Assembly: GCA_016271365.2 (NCBI GenBank) | Contig: JADMNL010000023.1 | Location: 605,836,501-605,900,500, forward strand | DNA from: Neoceratodus forsteri | Lineage: Eukaryota > Chordata > Ceratodontiformes > Ceratodontidae | Direction: 5' to 3' | DNA length: 64,000 bases | Program-made: the position numbers and the translations under genes | In this document: positions 12,183 through 23,559 of the stretch, piece after piece | How positions within the stretch are numbered: the stretch's first letter is position 1 | How the letters are laid out: every line of letters begins with the position of its first letter | Notes under the pieces: model-generated | Told to the model about the DNA's origin: nothing | What the model saw: the letters and a program-made list of their open reading frames with translations, nothing else | Database searches by the model: none

Positions 12183-12664
12183 ATAACAAGGCAATGTTGA
12201 AAATTTGGTGTAAAAATATTACAAAATAACACATTTATGAGCCTATGTTACATTTTGCAAACACTGGCTTCTAGCTTTGATACATTTCAATATTTTTACT
12301 ACAGAATCTTTACCTGCAGACCTACTAGCTCTGGCCAGAGTTTGTTTTGATAGCCACACATTCTGTCCAGACATAATTTAGTATACCTAGACTGGTGTAC
12401 TCTAGATACTTTAAGTCAGTAGTTTAATATTCTCTTTTAAGATTATAATGATGATTGGCCCAGTTCAGCATGCACAACACAATTCAGAACTGATTCTTTT
12501 ACTTGTGAAATCTGTTAATAAATATTATTTAATAATCTTTGTAGACCTGATGGATAATAAATGCCCAAAACTGCTGACCCAAACAATAATGTTGTTTGTA
12601 GTTTAGCTTTTGTTGCTGGGATTATGCCCTCAGTACTATTCTCACAATATTTTTTTTAAATAGA

Positions 12665-13822
12665 TAGATGCAAACATACATACATACATACCTACACAAT
12701 ACATACTTATCTGCCGGCAGAAACAGGCCTTGTGGTCTATCAAGTCTTCTCTAGTGTGCAGCTAGTGCCCCTAGATCGCAGCTGCCCCTCCCGGCACATT
12801 CACATTGCTATTTACCTAGACACCCCCTGCACCCTGTCCTATGCCCTTTTAAAGGTGCCCCCGTCCTACATGATACTACCTCCTCTGGTAGGGTATTCCA
12901 TTTCAACACCACCCTTTCTGTGAAAGAATGTCTCCTCATCTCTTTTCTTAATCTGCCACCCTCCAATCTTAGCCAGTGTCCTCTTGTGTCCCTTCCCTCT
13001 CTCAGTTTAAGTAACTCATCTGTGCCAGTTTTGTTGAACCCCTTCAGATACTTGAATGTTTCAATCATATCCCCTTGATTCCTCCTCACCTCCAGTGTGT
13101 ACAAACCCAGATGTTTCAATCTGTCCTCGTATGGTTTGCCCTCTATCCCCTGTATCATTTTTGTCACAATACATTGTACCCCCTCAAGCAGCCTGATATC
13201 CTTTTTCAGATTACTACACACAGTACTCCAAGTGTGGCCTGACTAAAGATCTGTAGAGGGGCAGGATCACTTCCTTATGTCTTGACAAGATTCCCCTTGT
13301 AATACACCCCAGCATCTTGTTAGCCTTGAATGCTGCCTTCCTGCACTGTGCAGAGTTGTTCATGCTCTCTGTTATCAACACCCCTAGGTCTTTTTCCCGC
13401 TCGGTGACCACCAGTCGCATCCCATTCAACCAGTATTCTCTCCTTGGGTTCTTCACCCCAAAATGCATAACCTTACACTTCTTAGCATTGAAGCCCAGTT
13501 GCCGCCTTGCCGACCACTCCTCCAGTTTAATTAAGTCCCCCATAGATGTTTCTACCCTTCAACCTCATCCACTACCGTTCCAATCTTTGTATCATCTGCA
13601 AACAAACTGATCCTGCTCCTAACCCTGTGTGATATATCCGATATGAATAGGCCAAATAATATCAAACCCAGCACAGAGCCCTGCAGAACCCCACTTGTCA
13701 CAGGCCTAGGAGCTGAGAGTTCTTCCCCCACCACCACACTTTCCTCCCCTTCAGCCAATTCACAATTCAATTAGCCAACTTCACCCACACTCCCTCAGAT
13801 CTCAGCTTCCCCCCAGCCTTTC
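12665..13822 (-). mobile_element. CR1-like LINE, 3' half with RT palm
   Basis: Three minus-strand frames read in order: 13770-13552, 13543-13214, 13221-12808. They contain TSGVLQGSVLG, LFADDTKIG (catalytic F-A-D-D at 13591-13602, both aspartates kept), LGFNAKKCKVMHFG, LYRSLVRPHLEYCV and RHSFTERVVLKWNTLPEEV. The order is that of a CR1/L2-type RT palm, thumb and C-terminus. The 3' end carries a gtat microsatellite (about 12670-12710). Two frameshifts separate the blocks. It is 5'-truncated against the next LINE near 13822. Confidence 0.88.
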
Positions 13823-15366
13823 AAACTTTCAAACATTATTGAATTTCAAATTGAGATTAAATTATCTCTTTTGCAATTGAATCCACATTTAACATAACAT
13901 CACATAAACAGACATACATACATAATTTCAGTTTCAATATAATATTGATTAATTTTAGTTATACACAAACCCAAATATCAATAATTTATCCATAACAATT
14001 ACAGTGTTTGCTATATAAAGTCATTAAAAAAGATTTAAAATTATTAAATGGTAACAATACTGTGCATTTCCACCTTTTGGATATTAGTTCCCAAGTTTTA
14101 AGCACTAAATTTGAAATTGTTTTATCACCAAATTTTGTTCTGGTTCTAGATCTAATAAAACCTTTCCAGACAGAAGATCTTAAATTATATTGACTCTGTA
14201 TTCTTACTTGCAATATATTTAACAAAAAAATAGGCAATGACCGTTGTACAAACTTATACACAAATAAATTCCAATGATAATCTCTCCTATCAAATAATGA
14301 AAGAAGATCCGAATTTTGATATAGCACACAACGATGAGTTCTAAAAGGAAGATTTGTTATAAATCTCAATGCACTATTAAAGAGAACATCCAAGGAACAC
14401 AGCAATGATTTTTTTGCATTTTTGTAAATTATATCACCATAATCTAATATTGGTAAAAATAAGGCAGAAACCAATAATTTCTGAATCTTTAAACTAAAAA
14501 GAGTTCTATCCCTATAAAAGAAACTCAGAAGTCTCTTCAGTCTCATTGACATAGGCATTATATGCAATTCAAAAATCACATTTTTATCTAGTATAACTCC
14601 TAAATATTTATAGTTTACTCTTTCTATGTCAATTGCTGATAAAGATCTAAGCTCCTTTATAGTTGAATCTTTAAAATCTTTTCTACCAAACATCATCCAC
14701 TGTGTTTTTTTCTCATTCAGAAGCAATCTCAAATTAACAAGTTCCCTCTGTATGTTATTAAAATCTTGTTGCAAAACAACCATTGCCGTATCCACATCAT
14801 CACTCATGGTGTACAAAATTGTATCATTCGCATAAAGTTGTATACAAGTTTTAGGTGAACAATAATTTGGTAAATCATTTATATATAATACAAAAAGGAG
14901 GGGGCCAAGCACAGACCCTTGAGGTACCCCATTTAATAGGGTAGCTGATGTTGAACACATACCTCCCATTTTAACAGATTGTAATCTCCCAATCAAATAG
15001 CTATGAAACCAACCTAATGCTAGAATACCTAATCCAACATTTTTTAACTAATTAAGTAATATAATATGATGAACTGTGTCAAATGCCTTCAACAAATCTA
15101 GAAATAATGATGGAACTTCCTGGTTTTTGTCGAAAGCATTCAACAGGTCATCTACTACTTTTAAAATTGTATATGTAGTATTATGCCCCTTTCTAAATCC
15201 TGATTGTAAATGTGTTATTATATTATACTTAATAAGATAATTAGTTAATTGAATACTCACAAGTTTTTCAAGTATTTTTGCACATATTGGTAATACTGAA
15301 ATTGGCCTATAAGATCCTGGGTTTGATAGGTCACCTCCTTTAAATACTGGAGTAACAAAAGCTGTT
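13823..15366 (-). mobile_element. Rex-like LINE, RT part (3' piece of a split element)
   Basis: The longest coding relic in the window is the 336-residue frame at 14996-13986. It holds GVPQGSVLGPLLFVLYINDL, then LYANDTILY, where the expected Y-A-D-D has become Y-A-N-D (14823-14834), so it should be catalytically dead. Further on are YLGVILDKNV and LPILDYGDIIYKNA. Upstream frames give PGSYRPISVLP and SGFRKGHNTTYTIL, then LDLLKAFDTVHH. The order fits a Rex1/Babar- or L2-like non-LTR retrotransposon. The 5' side ends at the 13-bp duplication and resumes at 18774. Confidence 0.88.
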
Positions 15367-15379
15367 TTCAGATCAATTG
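15367..15379. repeat. target-site duplication, left copy
   Basis: ttcagatcaattg, identical to 18761-18773 on the other side of the palindrome. The flanking LINE reading resumes beyond the second copy, so this marks an insertion. Confidence 0.88.
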
Positions 15380-15488
15380 AAATCTAGATTTAGTAGTTGC
15401 CGTATTGGTCCTTGCAAGAATAGATCCAGAAGCAAATGATTTGATACCTTTTAATGGACCAACGTAGATGTAACAACAAGAACAAAGT

Positions 15489-15522
15489 GCTCTAGCTTAC
15501 GGACCAACCAGTCCTTCTTCAG
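15489..15522 (-). ncRNA. hammerhead-ribozyme-like motif, left arm
   Basis: On the minus strand: ctgaaga, matching the CUGANGA core, then the hairpin ggac-tggttg-gtcc, then gtaagc where GAAA is expected, then a short gc-taga-gc hairpin. The core box has one substitution. Hammerheads of this layout are known from Penelope-like elements. Cleavage activity is doubtful. Confidence 0.4.
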
Positions 15523-16529
15523 AAGCTCATGGCAGTTGTTTAGAAAATACAATACTTATAACAGCTAGATAATGCAGAGAAAAACAGAAACAAATCCCCA
15601 TTGGTTTAAAATACTCATTTAAAAAAAAAAATCAGAAGATGATGTCTGAGAAGTTTAACAGTACAATACTGCCCTCAGTCCGAAAGAACCTTGGGTTCAG
15701 ATGTGCTTGGTACAACACACATACAAAGAATCCTACTGCACATAAATTTAATTGACATAAGATAACACTGCTGAAGCAGATAACTCCCAAATCAAGCCAT
15801 GAGTGATCACAGTCAGTATAAGGATTGTGATTACTGAAAGGCAACCCCACCCAACTTAAAGACAAACTAAGATAGTTATAGGGCTCATGAAATTACAATG
15901 TATGCATTAAAGACAAGAATTACCAGTAAAGTTGTCTAAAAACATCAGTGCACACTGTGTGATGTGTAAAACCTAGCTGGACATGTCACCCAGCTGTATT
16001 CTCAAGCTAAATAAAAGGCCCAGAAATTACAAAAACCTCAGGACTATATAAATGATAATTTAAATATAAATTGATAATATTAGTGTTAAACAAAAACTCT
16101 AGTCAGAGAACCTCAAGGAATTAAGACCATGCAGCCTGATATGTACTGATGTCAATATATACTGAGAATGTAGCAACTTCATGTACCACAAGTGTCTAGG
16201 GAATCTGAAAAAGAGATAAAATGTAATTTATCTCCTCTGTTCATACAAACAATACAACTAACCCACCCACATCACAATAATGTGGGTGGGGACTCCCATA
16301 ACAAGGAGATGTTGTCTCTCTCTCTCGCCCTCCTTTTCTCTCTCTCTCTCTCTCACAGACACACAGACACACACACAAACTCACTCTGTCTCCTAGTAGA
16401 ACCTATATTAACTTCAGTCATTGCAATTGTTCCCCAAGGAATACAACTTGTCATGAAATCCTGAGTAAATTACTACAATATTAGCCCTAATGTAAAAATA
16501 TCTGTGCAGGACCCCAAACCAAATGAGAT

Positions 16530-16965
16530 CACACATCCCAATATGTACAGAGTTACAAAATTATATATAACAGTATGAGATAACACTCCTGTATGTACAC
16601 TAGCAGGCTGGGTAATCTGAATATGGTGCAATGGAATCAACCCCCACAGGCAAAGATAAAAAGTAAGGAGAAATTCTTTATGTGTGTGAAATAAAATAGT
16701 AACACATTATAACTCCATATAGCTAAATAGAGACTTACCTCAATGTGACAACAAGCACACATCCCAATATGTGCAGAGTTACAAAATTTATATAACAGCA
16801 TAAGATAACACCCTGCATGCGTTAGCAGGCTGGGTAATCTGAATATGGGCATGGATCACCTTCGACAGGCAAAGAGGAGAAATTTTTTATGGTGAAATAA
16901 AATAGTAACATTATAACTCCATAGCTAAATAGAGACTTACTCCAATGACAGTAAGTCCCACATCT
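16530..16965. repeat. 226-bp tandem duplication found only in the left arm
   Basis: cacacatcccaatatgt starts at 16530 and again at 16756. The first copy is closer to the single counterpart in the right arm (about 17450-17680); the second has small deletions. This accounts for most of the difference in arm length. Confidence 0.8.
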
Positions 16966-18659
16966 GTTATATCACATACTTCACAGCTTATTTTCACCCA
17001 CACACACACACACACACCCATCCACATCTCACACATGCTGAAGTCTCATAATATGTCAGTTTGAAGAAGAAAAGGTCTGGATGTTAGTTTCTTGTAGTGT
17101 CCCATAAAGCCAAGATCCAAGTTCATCCCATTCATACCATATTGAGATGTAAAATAAGTTTAATCTCAAAGCTAGTCTCTGTTGTGTGTTTTAGGAAATC
17201 TCAAAACACACAACAGAGACAAGCTTTTGAGATTAAACTTATTTTACATCTCAATATGGTAGCAGATGGATAAATCTGGATCTTGGCTTTTATGGGACAC
17301 TACAGAAACTAACATCCATAGACCTTTTCTTCTTCAAACTGGACATATTATAGACTTTCAGCATGTGTGAGATGTGGATGCAGTGTGTATGTAATATGTG
17401 TGTGGGTATGTGTTGTGAGGTATGTGATATAACAGCTGTGGGGCTTGCTGTCACATTGAAGTAAGTCTCTTATTTAGCTATATGGAGTTATAATGTGTTA
17501 CTATTTTTATTCCTGCACATAAAGAATTTCCTCCTTACTTTTTATCTTTGCCTGTGGGGGGTGATTCCATTGCACCATATTCAGATTACCCAGCCTGCTA
17601 GTGTACATACAGAGTGTTATCTTATACTGTTATATATAATTTTTGTAACTCTGTACATATTGGGATGTGTGATCTCATTTGCTTGGGGGTCCTGCACAGA
17701 TCTTTTTACATTAGGCTAATATTGTAGTAATTTACTCAGGATTTCATGAGTTGTATTCCTTTGGGGAACAATTGCAGTGACTGAAGTTAATATAGGTTCA
17801 CTAGGAGACAGAGTGAGTTTGTGTGTGTGTCTGTGTGTCTGTGGAGAGAGAGAGGAGAGAGAAAAAAGGAGGAGGAGAGAGAGACAACATCTCCTTGTTA
17901 TAGAGTCTCCCCCACCCACATTATTGTGATGTGGGTGGGTTAGGTTGTATTGTTTGTATGAACAGGAGGAGATAAATTACATTTTATCTCTTTTCAGATT
18001 CCTAGACACTTGTGGTACATGAAGTTGCTACATTCTCAGTATATATTGACATCAGTACATATCAGGCTGCATGGTCTTAATTCTTGAGGTTCCTCGACTA
18101 GAGTTTTTGTTTAACACTAATATTATCAATTTATATTTAAATTATCATTTATATAGTCCTGAGGTTTTGTAATTTCTTGGGCCTTTTATTTAGCTTGAGA
18201 ATACAGCTGGGTGACATGTCCAGCTAGGTTTTACACATCACACAGTGTGCACTGATGTTTTTAGACAACTTTACTGGTAATTTTGTCTTTAATGCATACA
18301 TTGTAATTTCATGAGCCCTATAACTATCTTAGTTTGTCTTGTTGCGGGGTTGCCTTCAGTAATCATAACTTATACTGACTGTGACACTCATGGCTTGATT
18401 TGGGAGTTATCTGTTTCAGCAGTGTTATCTATGTCAATTAAATTTATGTGCAGTAGGATTCTTTGTATGTGTGTTGCACTAAGCTATCTGAACCCAAGGT
18501 TCTTTTGGACTGAGGCAGTATTGTACTGTTAAACTTCTCTGACATCATCTTCTGATTTTTTTTAAATGAGTATTTTAAACCAATGGGGATTTTTTCTGTT
18601 TTCTCTGCATTATCTAGCTGTTATAAGTATTGTATTTTCTAAACAACTGCCATGAGCTT

Positions 18660-18692
18660 CTGAAGAAGGACTGGTTGGTCCAAAGCTAGAGC
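18660..18692 (+). ncRNA. hammerhead-ribozyme-like motif, right arm
   Basis: ctgaaga core, stem ggac-tggttg-gtcc, then caaagc in place of GAAA plus C, then gc-taga-gc. It mirrors the left-arm motif, and the two arms differ at different bases of the GAAA box. Confidence 0.4.
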
Positions 18693-18760
18693 ACTTTGTT
18701 GTTGTTGTTACATCTATGTTGGTCCATTAAAAGGTATTAAATCATTTGCTTCTGGATCTA

Positions 18761-18773
18761 TTCAGATCAATTG
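18761..18773. repeat. target-site duplication, right copy
   Basis: ttcagatcaattg, an exact match to 15367-15379. Confidence 0.88.
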
Positions 18774-19956
18774 GTAATTCACAACTATCCAAAGAAAATT
18801 AAAAATATATGTAAGATGAGATGCTAATAATTCAGCTGCCAATTTCAGAAAAAGGGGATCTCATCACATCCAGGACCTTTTCTAATATTTAAAGTCTGTA
18901 ACTGTTTTTAACATCATATAGTTGAATTGGACTAAATGAAAACACAGGTCATTTAAGTCCACTACCAAAATCAATATACAAAACAGGGAGGCAAGTCTGG
19001 ATGCATTTTATTAAATGCATCACCAGCAGAGACAAAAAGGAATTCAATACATTTATCTTGTCAACATCCATCACAAAAGTTTTTCCCTTCAAATGACAAA
19101 GATGTTGGCAAGTCAACTGAACCTTGACTTCCCTTTATCAAATTTATGCCTTTCCATAATGCACGGATTTTATTGTGATAAGGAGAAATAATCTTCATAA
19201 TATTTCCTTTTTGTTTCCTAATATTTTTAGTACAATTATTTCTAACGACCTTAAATGCCAAGATATCTTCAATTTTCTTAGTAGTTTTAGCTATATACCA
19301 TAATTTTGATTTTTTTATTAAACCCTTCAATTCTTGTGTTATCCAAGGCACTCTTTTCTTTTATTTACGTTTTTAATTTAAGTGGGGCATGTTTATTTAT
19401 AACTTTCACAAGAGATCATTTAAAGAAAAGCCATGCTGTGTGTACATCTGGACAAGTATACATTAAATTCCATTGAATTTTGCCACATCATTTAAGTATG
19501 CCTGTTCATTAAAATGACTAAACATCCTTACATAAATAAATTGTGATTGTCGTTTCTCCATCTGAGTGTCCTAATACAAGAAATGTAACAGTGATCACAC
19601 ATCATTTCCATGAACTGCTGATATATATCTTTCAGGTCTATTTGTAAATATTAAATCCAATAAAGTATGTTTTTCATTATTTGATTTATCCAGTCAGTAG
19701 GTGTATTAATCAATTGCTGCAAATTAAGAGTTGCAACCTGATTTAGAATTGTTAATTGAGGAATTCACTATTCCAATTAAAATCTCCAAACAATACTGTC
19801 TCACAATTTATAAAGGAGCAATATGTTCACACAAAGTTTGTAATGCAAAACTTTTAGCAGATGGGGGTCTAAAACAAACCATAATATTTAATAAGAGACC
19901 TGTATTTCCTTGTATTTGTACAATTAACAAAGTCAATTGATCTGGAAATGTTTTAG
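18774..19956 (-). mobile_element. Rex-like LINE, endonuclease end (5' piece of a split element)
   Basis: Minus-strand pieces in order from 19956: an endonuclease stretch with CFRPPSAKS and a GDFNW-like motif (about 19900-19760), then LIFTNRPERYISAVHGND near 19600. These are followed by INKHAPLK and PWITQELKGLIKKSKLWY (19350-19280) and the linker toward the RT. With the piece at 13823-15366 they form one collinear element interrupted by the palindrome. Several frameshifts. The 5' end is cut by a CR1 fragment near 19957. Confidence 0.8.
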
Positions 19957-20217
19957 CCTCCCATAAGGCATTGAATCAAATGCCTTGCTGAAGTCCTAAT
20001 ACAGTACATCCACAGCATGGCCTTTATCCAGCTCACTTGTTATCAAGTCATAGTACTCCATTGGGTTGGTCTGGCAAAATCTCCCCGAGATGAACCCATG
20101 CTGGCCATCCTGGAGGACATTTACCTCAAGAAAAGTCACCAATCTCTTTTCAGGATTTCTTCCATAAGCTTTCCCACTATGGCAGTGAGACTAACAGGTC
20201 TGTAGTTTCCTGCTCAA
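19957..20217 (-). mobile_element. CR1 internal RT fragment
   Basis: Nucleotides match the CR1 at 56.44-56.70 kb (ccttgctgaagt, catagtactcc, catgctgg, gtctgtagtt). On the minus strand this is the RT stretch around the conserved Tyr-Tyr-Asp / AFD region. Truncated at both ends. Confidence 0.8.
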
Positions 20218-20229
20218 TCTTGATAAATC

Positions 20230-21830
20230 TTGGTAAATCTTGATAAAGCTGCAAGCACTTGTTTCTCACTTCCTAATTGTGTCTTCTATGTGTTTCTTAC
20301 AGATTCTATTATATGAAAATGAAAGCCTAAAATAGTAAAAATAGACCTGTGGAGATTTTAAATTAGTGTATTTAGGAAAACTGTGAGCTGTCTGTATGTG
20401 CCATGTGCTTCCCCATTATCATTGACTGAGTTTTTCAGGTTAATTTCAAGTTCTGAGTCTGTATAAGCATCCAATGCTTGTGTTCAAAACTTTTAGGTTA
20501 TAACATTTTCCATCATTTAACTCAATTAAAATGGAGATTATAAACAGATTAAAGAGGGCAGGTGCTAGTAAGCAGCCTCGTTTGACTCAAGAGTGGTTTT
20601 AATTTTTAAGGACAAATTGCACTCTGGGAATATCTCACCGATTCCTGTCCCTGAATATAATATTATTATATTTTAAAGATCACATGGGATACTTAGCTTT
20701 CTAATTTTGCTCCAAAGTATCTTTTCAATTGTTTAACCAGGTGTGGCAGACTAAGCTGAAAGCTTGTATACAGGTGTGACCTGGGAGCACAGGAAGTTAA
20801 GTGACTTGCTCAGGGTCACACAGTATGCAAGTGGGGCTGTGGAATTCAAACCCAGGTTTCTAGATTTGCAGCTCAGAGCCTTAAGCCATTGCACTATACT
20901 GCTCCCCAATCTTCCTATCTGATGCAGTCAAAAGCATGGGAGAATCAACAAAAGCTACATACAAAGAATGTTGTTTAGTGATATTATATTTTTGGCCATA
21001 TAGTCCAAAATAAAACAATTATCATTAAAGGAACCCTGTTCTCTGAAGCCAGATTGTGCTTGCAAGAGAATATTATTCTGCTGTATCCATATATTTACCC
21101 TATCTAATACTTATTTTTGTAGATTGCCCAGAAGACTGATAGACCTATACATTAAGGGATTATCTTAAACCACTTTCTTATGAATTGGGACTGCTGCTGA
21201 GTCTTTACAGGACTCAGGTACTGTGTCACCTTCCATTTTAAATTAAACAGTTTCAGAAAAATCTGAATCCACCACTCCCTACATCATTTTTCAGATTCTG
21301 CAGGGACCAGACCAGTTCCTGGAGTTTTTCCAGTTTTTATAATGCTCTAGTAATTTCCTCTGTCATACTTACGGAAGGTTCATATCAAGAAGAATCATAA
21401 GTAATATGAAGTATCCATAGTAGTCTTTCTGTCGTGAAAAACAGACCTATACAAAAATCAATCCAAGTATTTTGGGTGAATGTGTACATTCACAATGCTA
21501 TTCATTCACTGTGCTTCTTTCTAGCAGTTATTGTCCAGAACAGCTTAATGTGGCTGCTGTTGATGGCTTGGTACAGTTCATTCTATATTTTTCTGATATT
21601 GAATTTTTCCTTTTCAAAAACTTTTCATATTTTCTTTTAGCTTCCTCTAAATGTTCTATATTCTTAGCCTTTTCTCACTCCAAACTTTACTTAACAATTT
21701 ATGAAGATTTTTATTTATTTTGCACTTATCATCAAATCAATTGCTGTAATTTTCTTTCATTTTGTCTGCTATATATTTCTTTAGCAATGTTTTGTAATAG
21801 GGTTTAAGAATATCACATGATTAGTGTTGT
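20230..21830 (-). mobile_element. non-LTR RT relic of uncertain clade, split by a SINE
   Basis: Minus-strand relics in order: AAKRKYEKFLKRKNSISEKY (about 21650), a linker resembling EEITRALKKLEK, YRSISLLGNLQK (about 21130), QAQSGFRE near 21050, AFVD-SHAFDCI (about 20930), then after the SINE GCLLAPALFNLFI (about 20560). This is the order of RT fingers to palm. All frames are broken. The LLAP-LFN wording is shared with the fragment at 32.9 kb. Confidence 0.7.
20740..20906 (-). mobile_element. tRNA-derived SINE with MIR/CORE-like centre
   Basis: On the minus strand: head gcagtatagtgcaatggctt (A-box-like), then gggtttgaattcc (B-box-like), then gtgtgaccctgagcaagtca and cttaacttcctg, the classic CORE-SINE centre. 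It interrupts the RT relic around it. Confidence 0.82.
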
Positions 21831-21861
21831 AAACAGAGAGCAAATCACCTTTTTGAGACTG

Positions 21862-23272
21862 TGGGCAGATTCTAAAAGAGTTTGAATGATGGAAGGACTT
21901 GCATCAAACTCTTTTGATGCAAATGGTATCTTGCATTGCAACATGTGTCAAACTGTGATTTTGGAAGGCAGCCTGTGTCTGCACAGACATACTGCACCAA
22001 AGCCCCTGTCGCCAGGTTGCATCCAACAACCCAGTGCACCAGGTCACAAGGGGCTTGCATCATGGGGGCTGCCACATCCCTTTTGGTATCTTTAAAGCCC
22101 CACCATGGATGCAGCAGGAGGCAGCACTTAGAAAAGCCAGGAGGTGGTCTAAGTGGTTGTGCCACAGGGACAATGGGATAGCAGTGTACAGTGGGGTGCA
22201 GTAGGGGCAGGTGAGGGGCCATGGTGGGTTTTGGGGCACAGCTGCACATCACTCTTACTGACATGGAACCCCCAAAACCCATGAAATGCTGCCTTAACTG
22301 TCAACACACATGTTCCCTGGTAGTGTAACCCCCATCATGATGATGAAGCTGCAGCCCTGGTGGTACAGTGCAAAAACATCCCCCACAACAATCCCTGCTC
22401 TCATAGAGCCCTGATCCTGACAATCCAAAACAAAACCAATGTTCCTGTCGTACTCACTTTTGGTCTAGTGGTCCGCCATCCTCCCCACTCTGACAGGCAG
22501 TAGTGAAGCATCCCGCCCCCATCCCCAACCTGCTTCTACAACTAGCATTTCCCTCCTCACACCACCACAGCCAGCCATGTAATGCATTATCCATGTATTG
22601 TATTGTGTTAAGCGGTACACCCATAAAGCCTTCTGCACCTGGCCATGGTGGTAAGGTGGGAAGTGCCAGTTACAGAAGTGGGTCAGGACAGGGGAGTGGC
22701 TTGCTTCACCACTGCCTGTCAGGGTGGGAGAGGAGGGGCCACTAGGATCATAAGGCAAATGTTTGGGCAGTTCTGTGTGGCGTGGCTGTACCGGGGGAAA
22801 CAGACTGGGACTAGGGTTGTTTAGTACAAGCTGGACTGAGGATCAGGGCTACTGCTCAATGGGGGCCAATTCCACCACCAAAGTCATTGGGGAATGTGGG
22901 GTTGGCACTAGCCTGCCACAGTGGGCAGTCTACACTGGGGGCATATGTGTGTCCTGGCAATACTGGGACAGTGCCTTATGGGGTTGCATCAGCAGCTGCC
23001 CATTTATGCCCGGCTAACAAGCTTCCTGCCCTTGGGCCTCCTGGACAAGCCCCTGCCACCTGGTCCCTGGCTGCGCTGCAGATTTATGATGATGCTGCCC
23101 TTTGTGCCCACTCCTTTTGGAACAGGGCTGCAACTAGCAGCTATTCAGATCATTTGCTGGAAGTGGTAACCTTTCCGGAATAGCACATTTTGCGTTGTCA
23201 CACCTGCACCAGCTGTAGTCCCCTGTTGTGCGAATTTGTGCCTGGTGCGAGCACCTTCCAGAATCAGCCTCT
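21862..23272. mobile_element. long GC-rich palindromic element A
   Basis: Arms run outward from a centre near 22610. The left has ctgacaggcagtagtgaagc at 22490 and the right its complement near 22720. Further out, agccctgatcctgacaatcc at 22408 pairs with complementary sequence near 22830. The outer ends read gggcagattctaaaagag and, complemented from the right, gaggctgattctggaaggtg. There is no transposase, so it looks like a non-autonomous DNA element. Open frames across it are compositional. Confidence 0.65.
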
Positions 23273-23559
23273 GTAACTTATCAAAGTACGAAATGTCAGC
23301 AATGTTTTGTTGATCAATAAGCTGTTTATTTAGTACTTTTCAATTTTTAAATATGATTGGATATAAAATAGCTGCTTTACCCAGAGTTTTTAATGCTAAA
23401 ATTTACTACTGTAGATGGAGAAACCAGGAGATGATAACTGTTGCACCTGGTTACCACCATGAGAGATTCCACTGAAGATCATATGGAAACATTTTCAAGG
23501 ATAAAATCTATAACTGATACTACTCTATTACTAAAAAGGTTATTCACTTATAAGATGAT

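Larger units (their letters stand above)
15380..18760. mobile_element. 3.4-kb head-to-head palindrome of Penelope-like units
   Basis: The left arm (15380 to about 17196) is the reverse complement of the right arm (about 17204 to 18760), with the centre in a cacacaacagagac inverted repeat. Comparing 170 bp by eye gives roughly 93-95% identity. Outer ends read ggtattaaatcatttgcttc (right), preceded by a gaagaaggactggttggtcc block, the style of Penelope/Neptune-type 3' ends in turtles and other vertebrates. Each arm carries CT/GT microsatellites and a nested perfect hairpin (cccacccacat with atgtgggtggg, near 16261). No RT or GIY-YIG frame is seen, so it is non-autonomous or a pseudo-LTR pair. 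The left arm is longer because of a local duplication. Confidence 0.82.

Noticed and set aside
16192..16464. Frame with HTDTHTNS repeats
   Set aside because: Translation of CT/CA microsatellites inside the palindrome arm.
22465..23183. Overlapping GC-rich frames on both strands
   Set aside because: They mirror each other because the region is a palindrome; no domain found.
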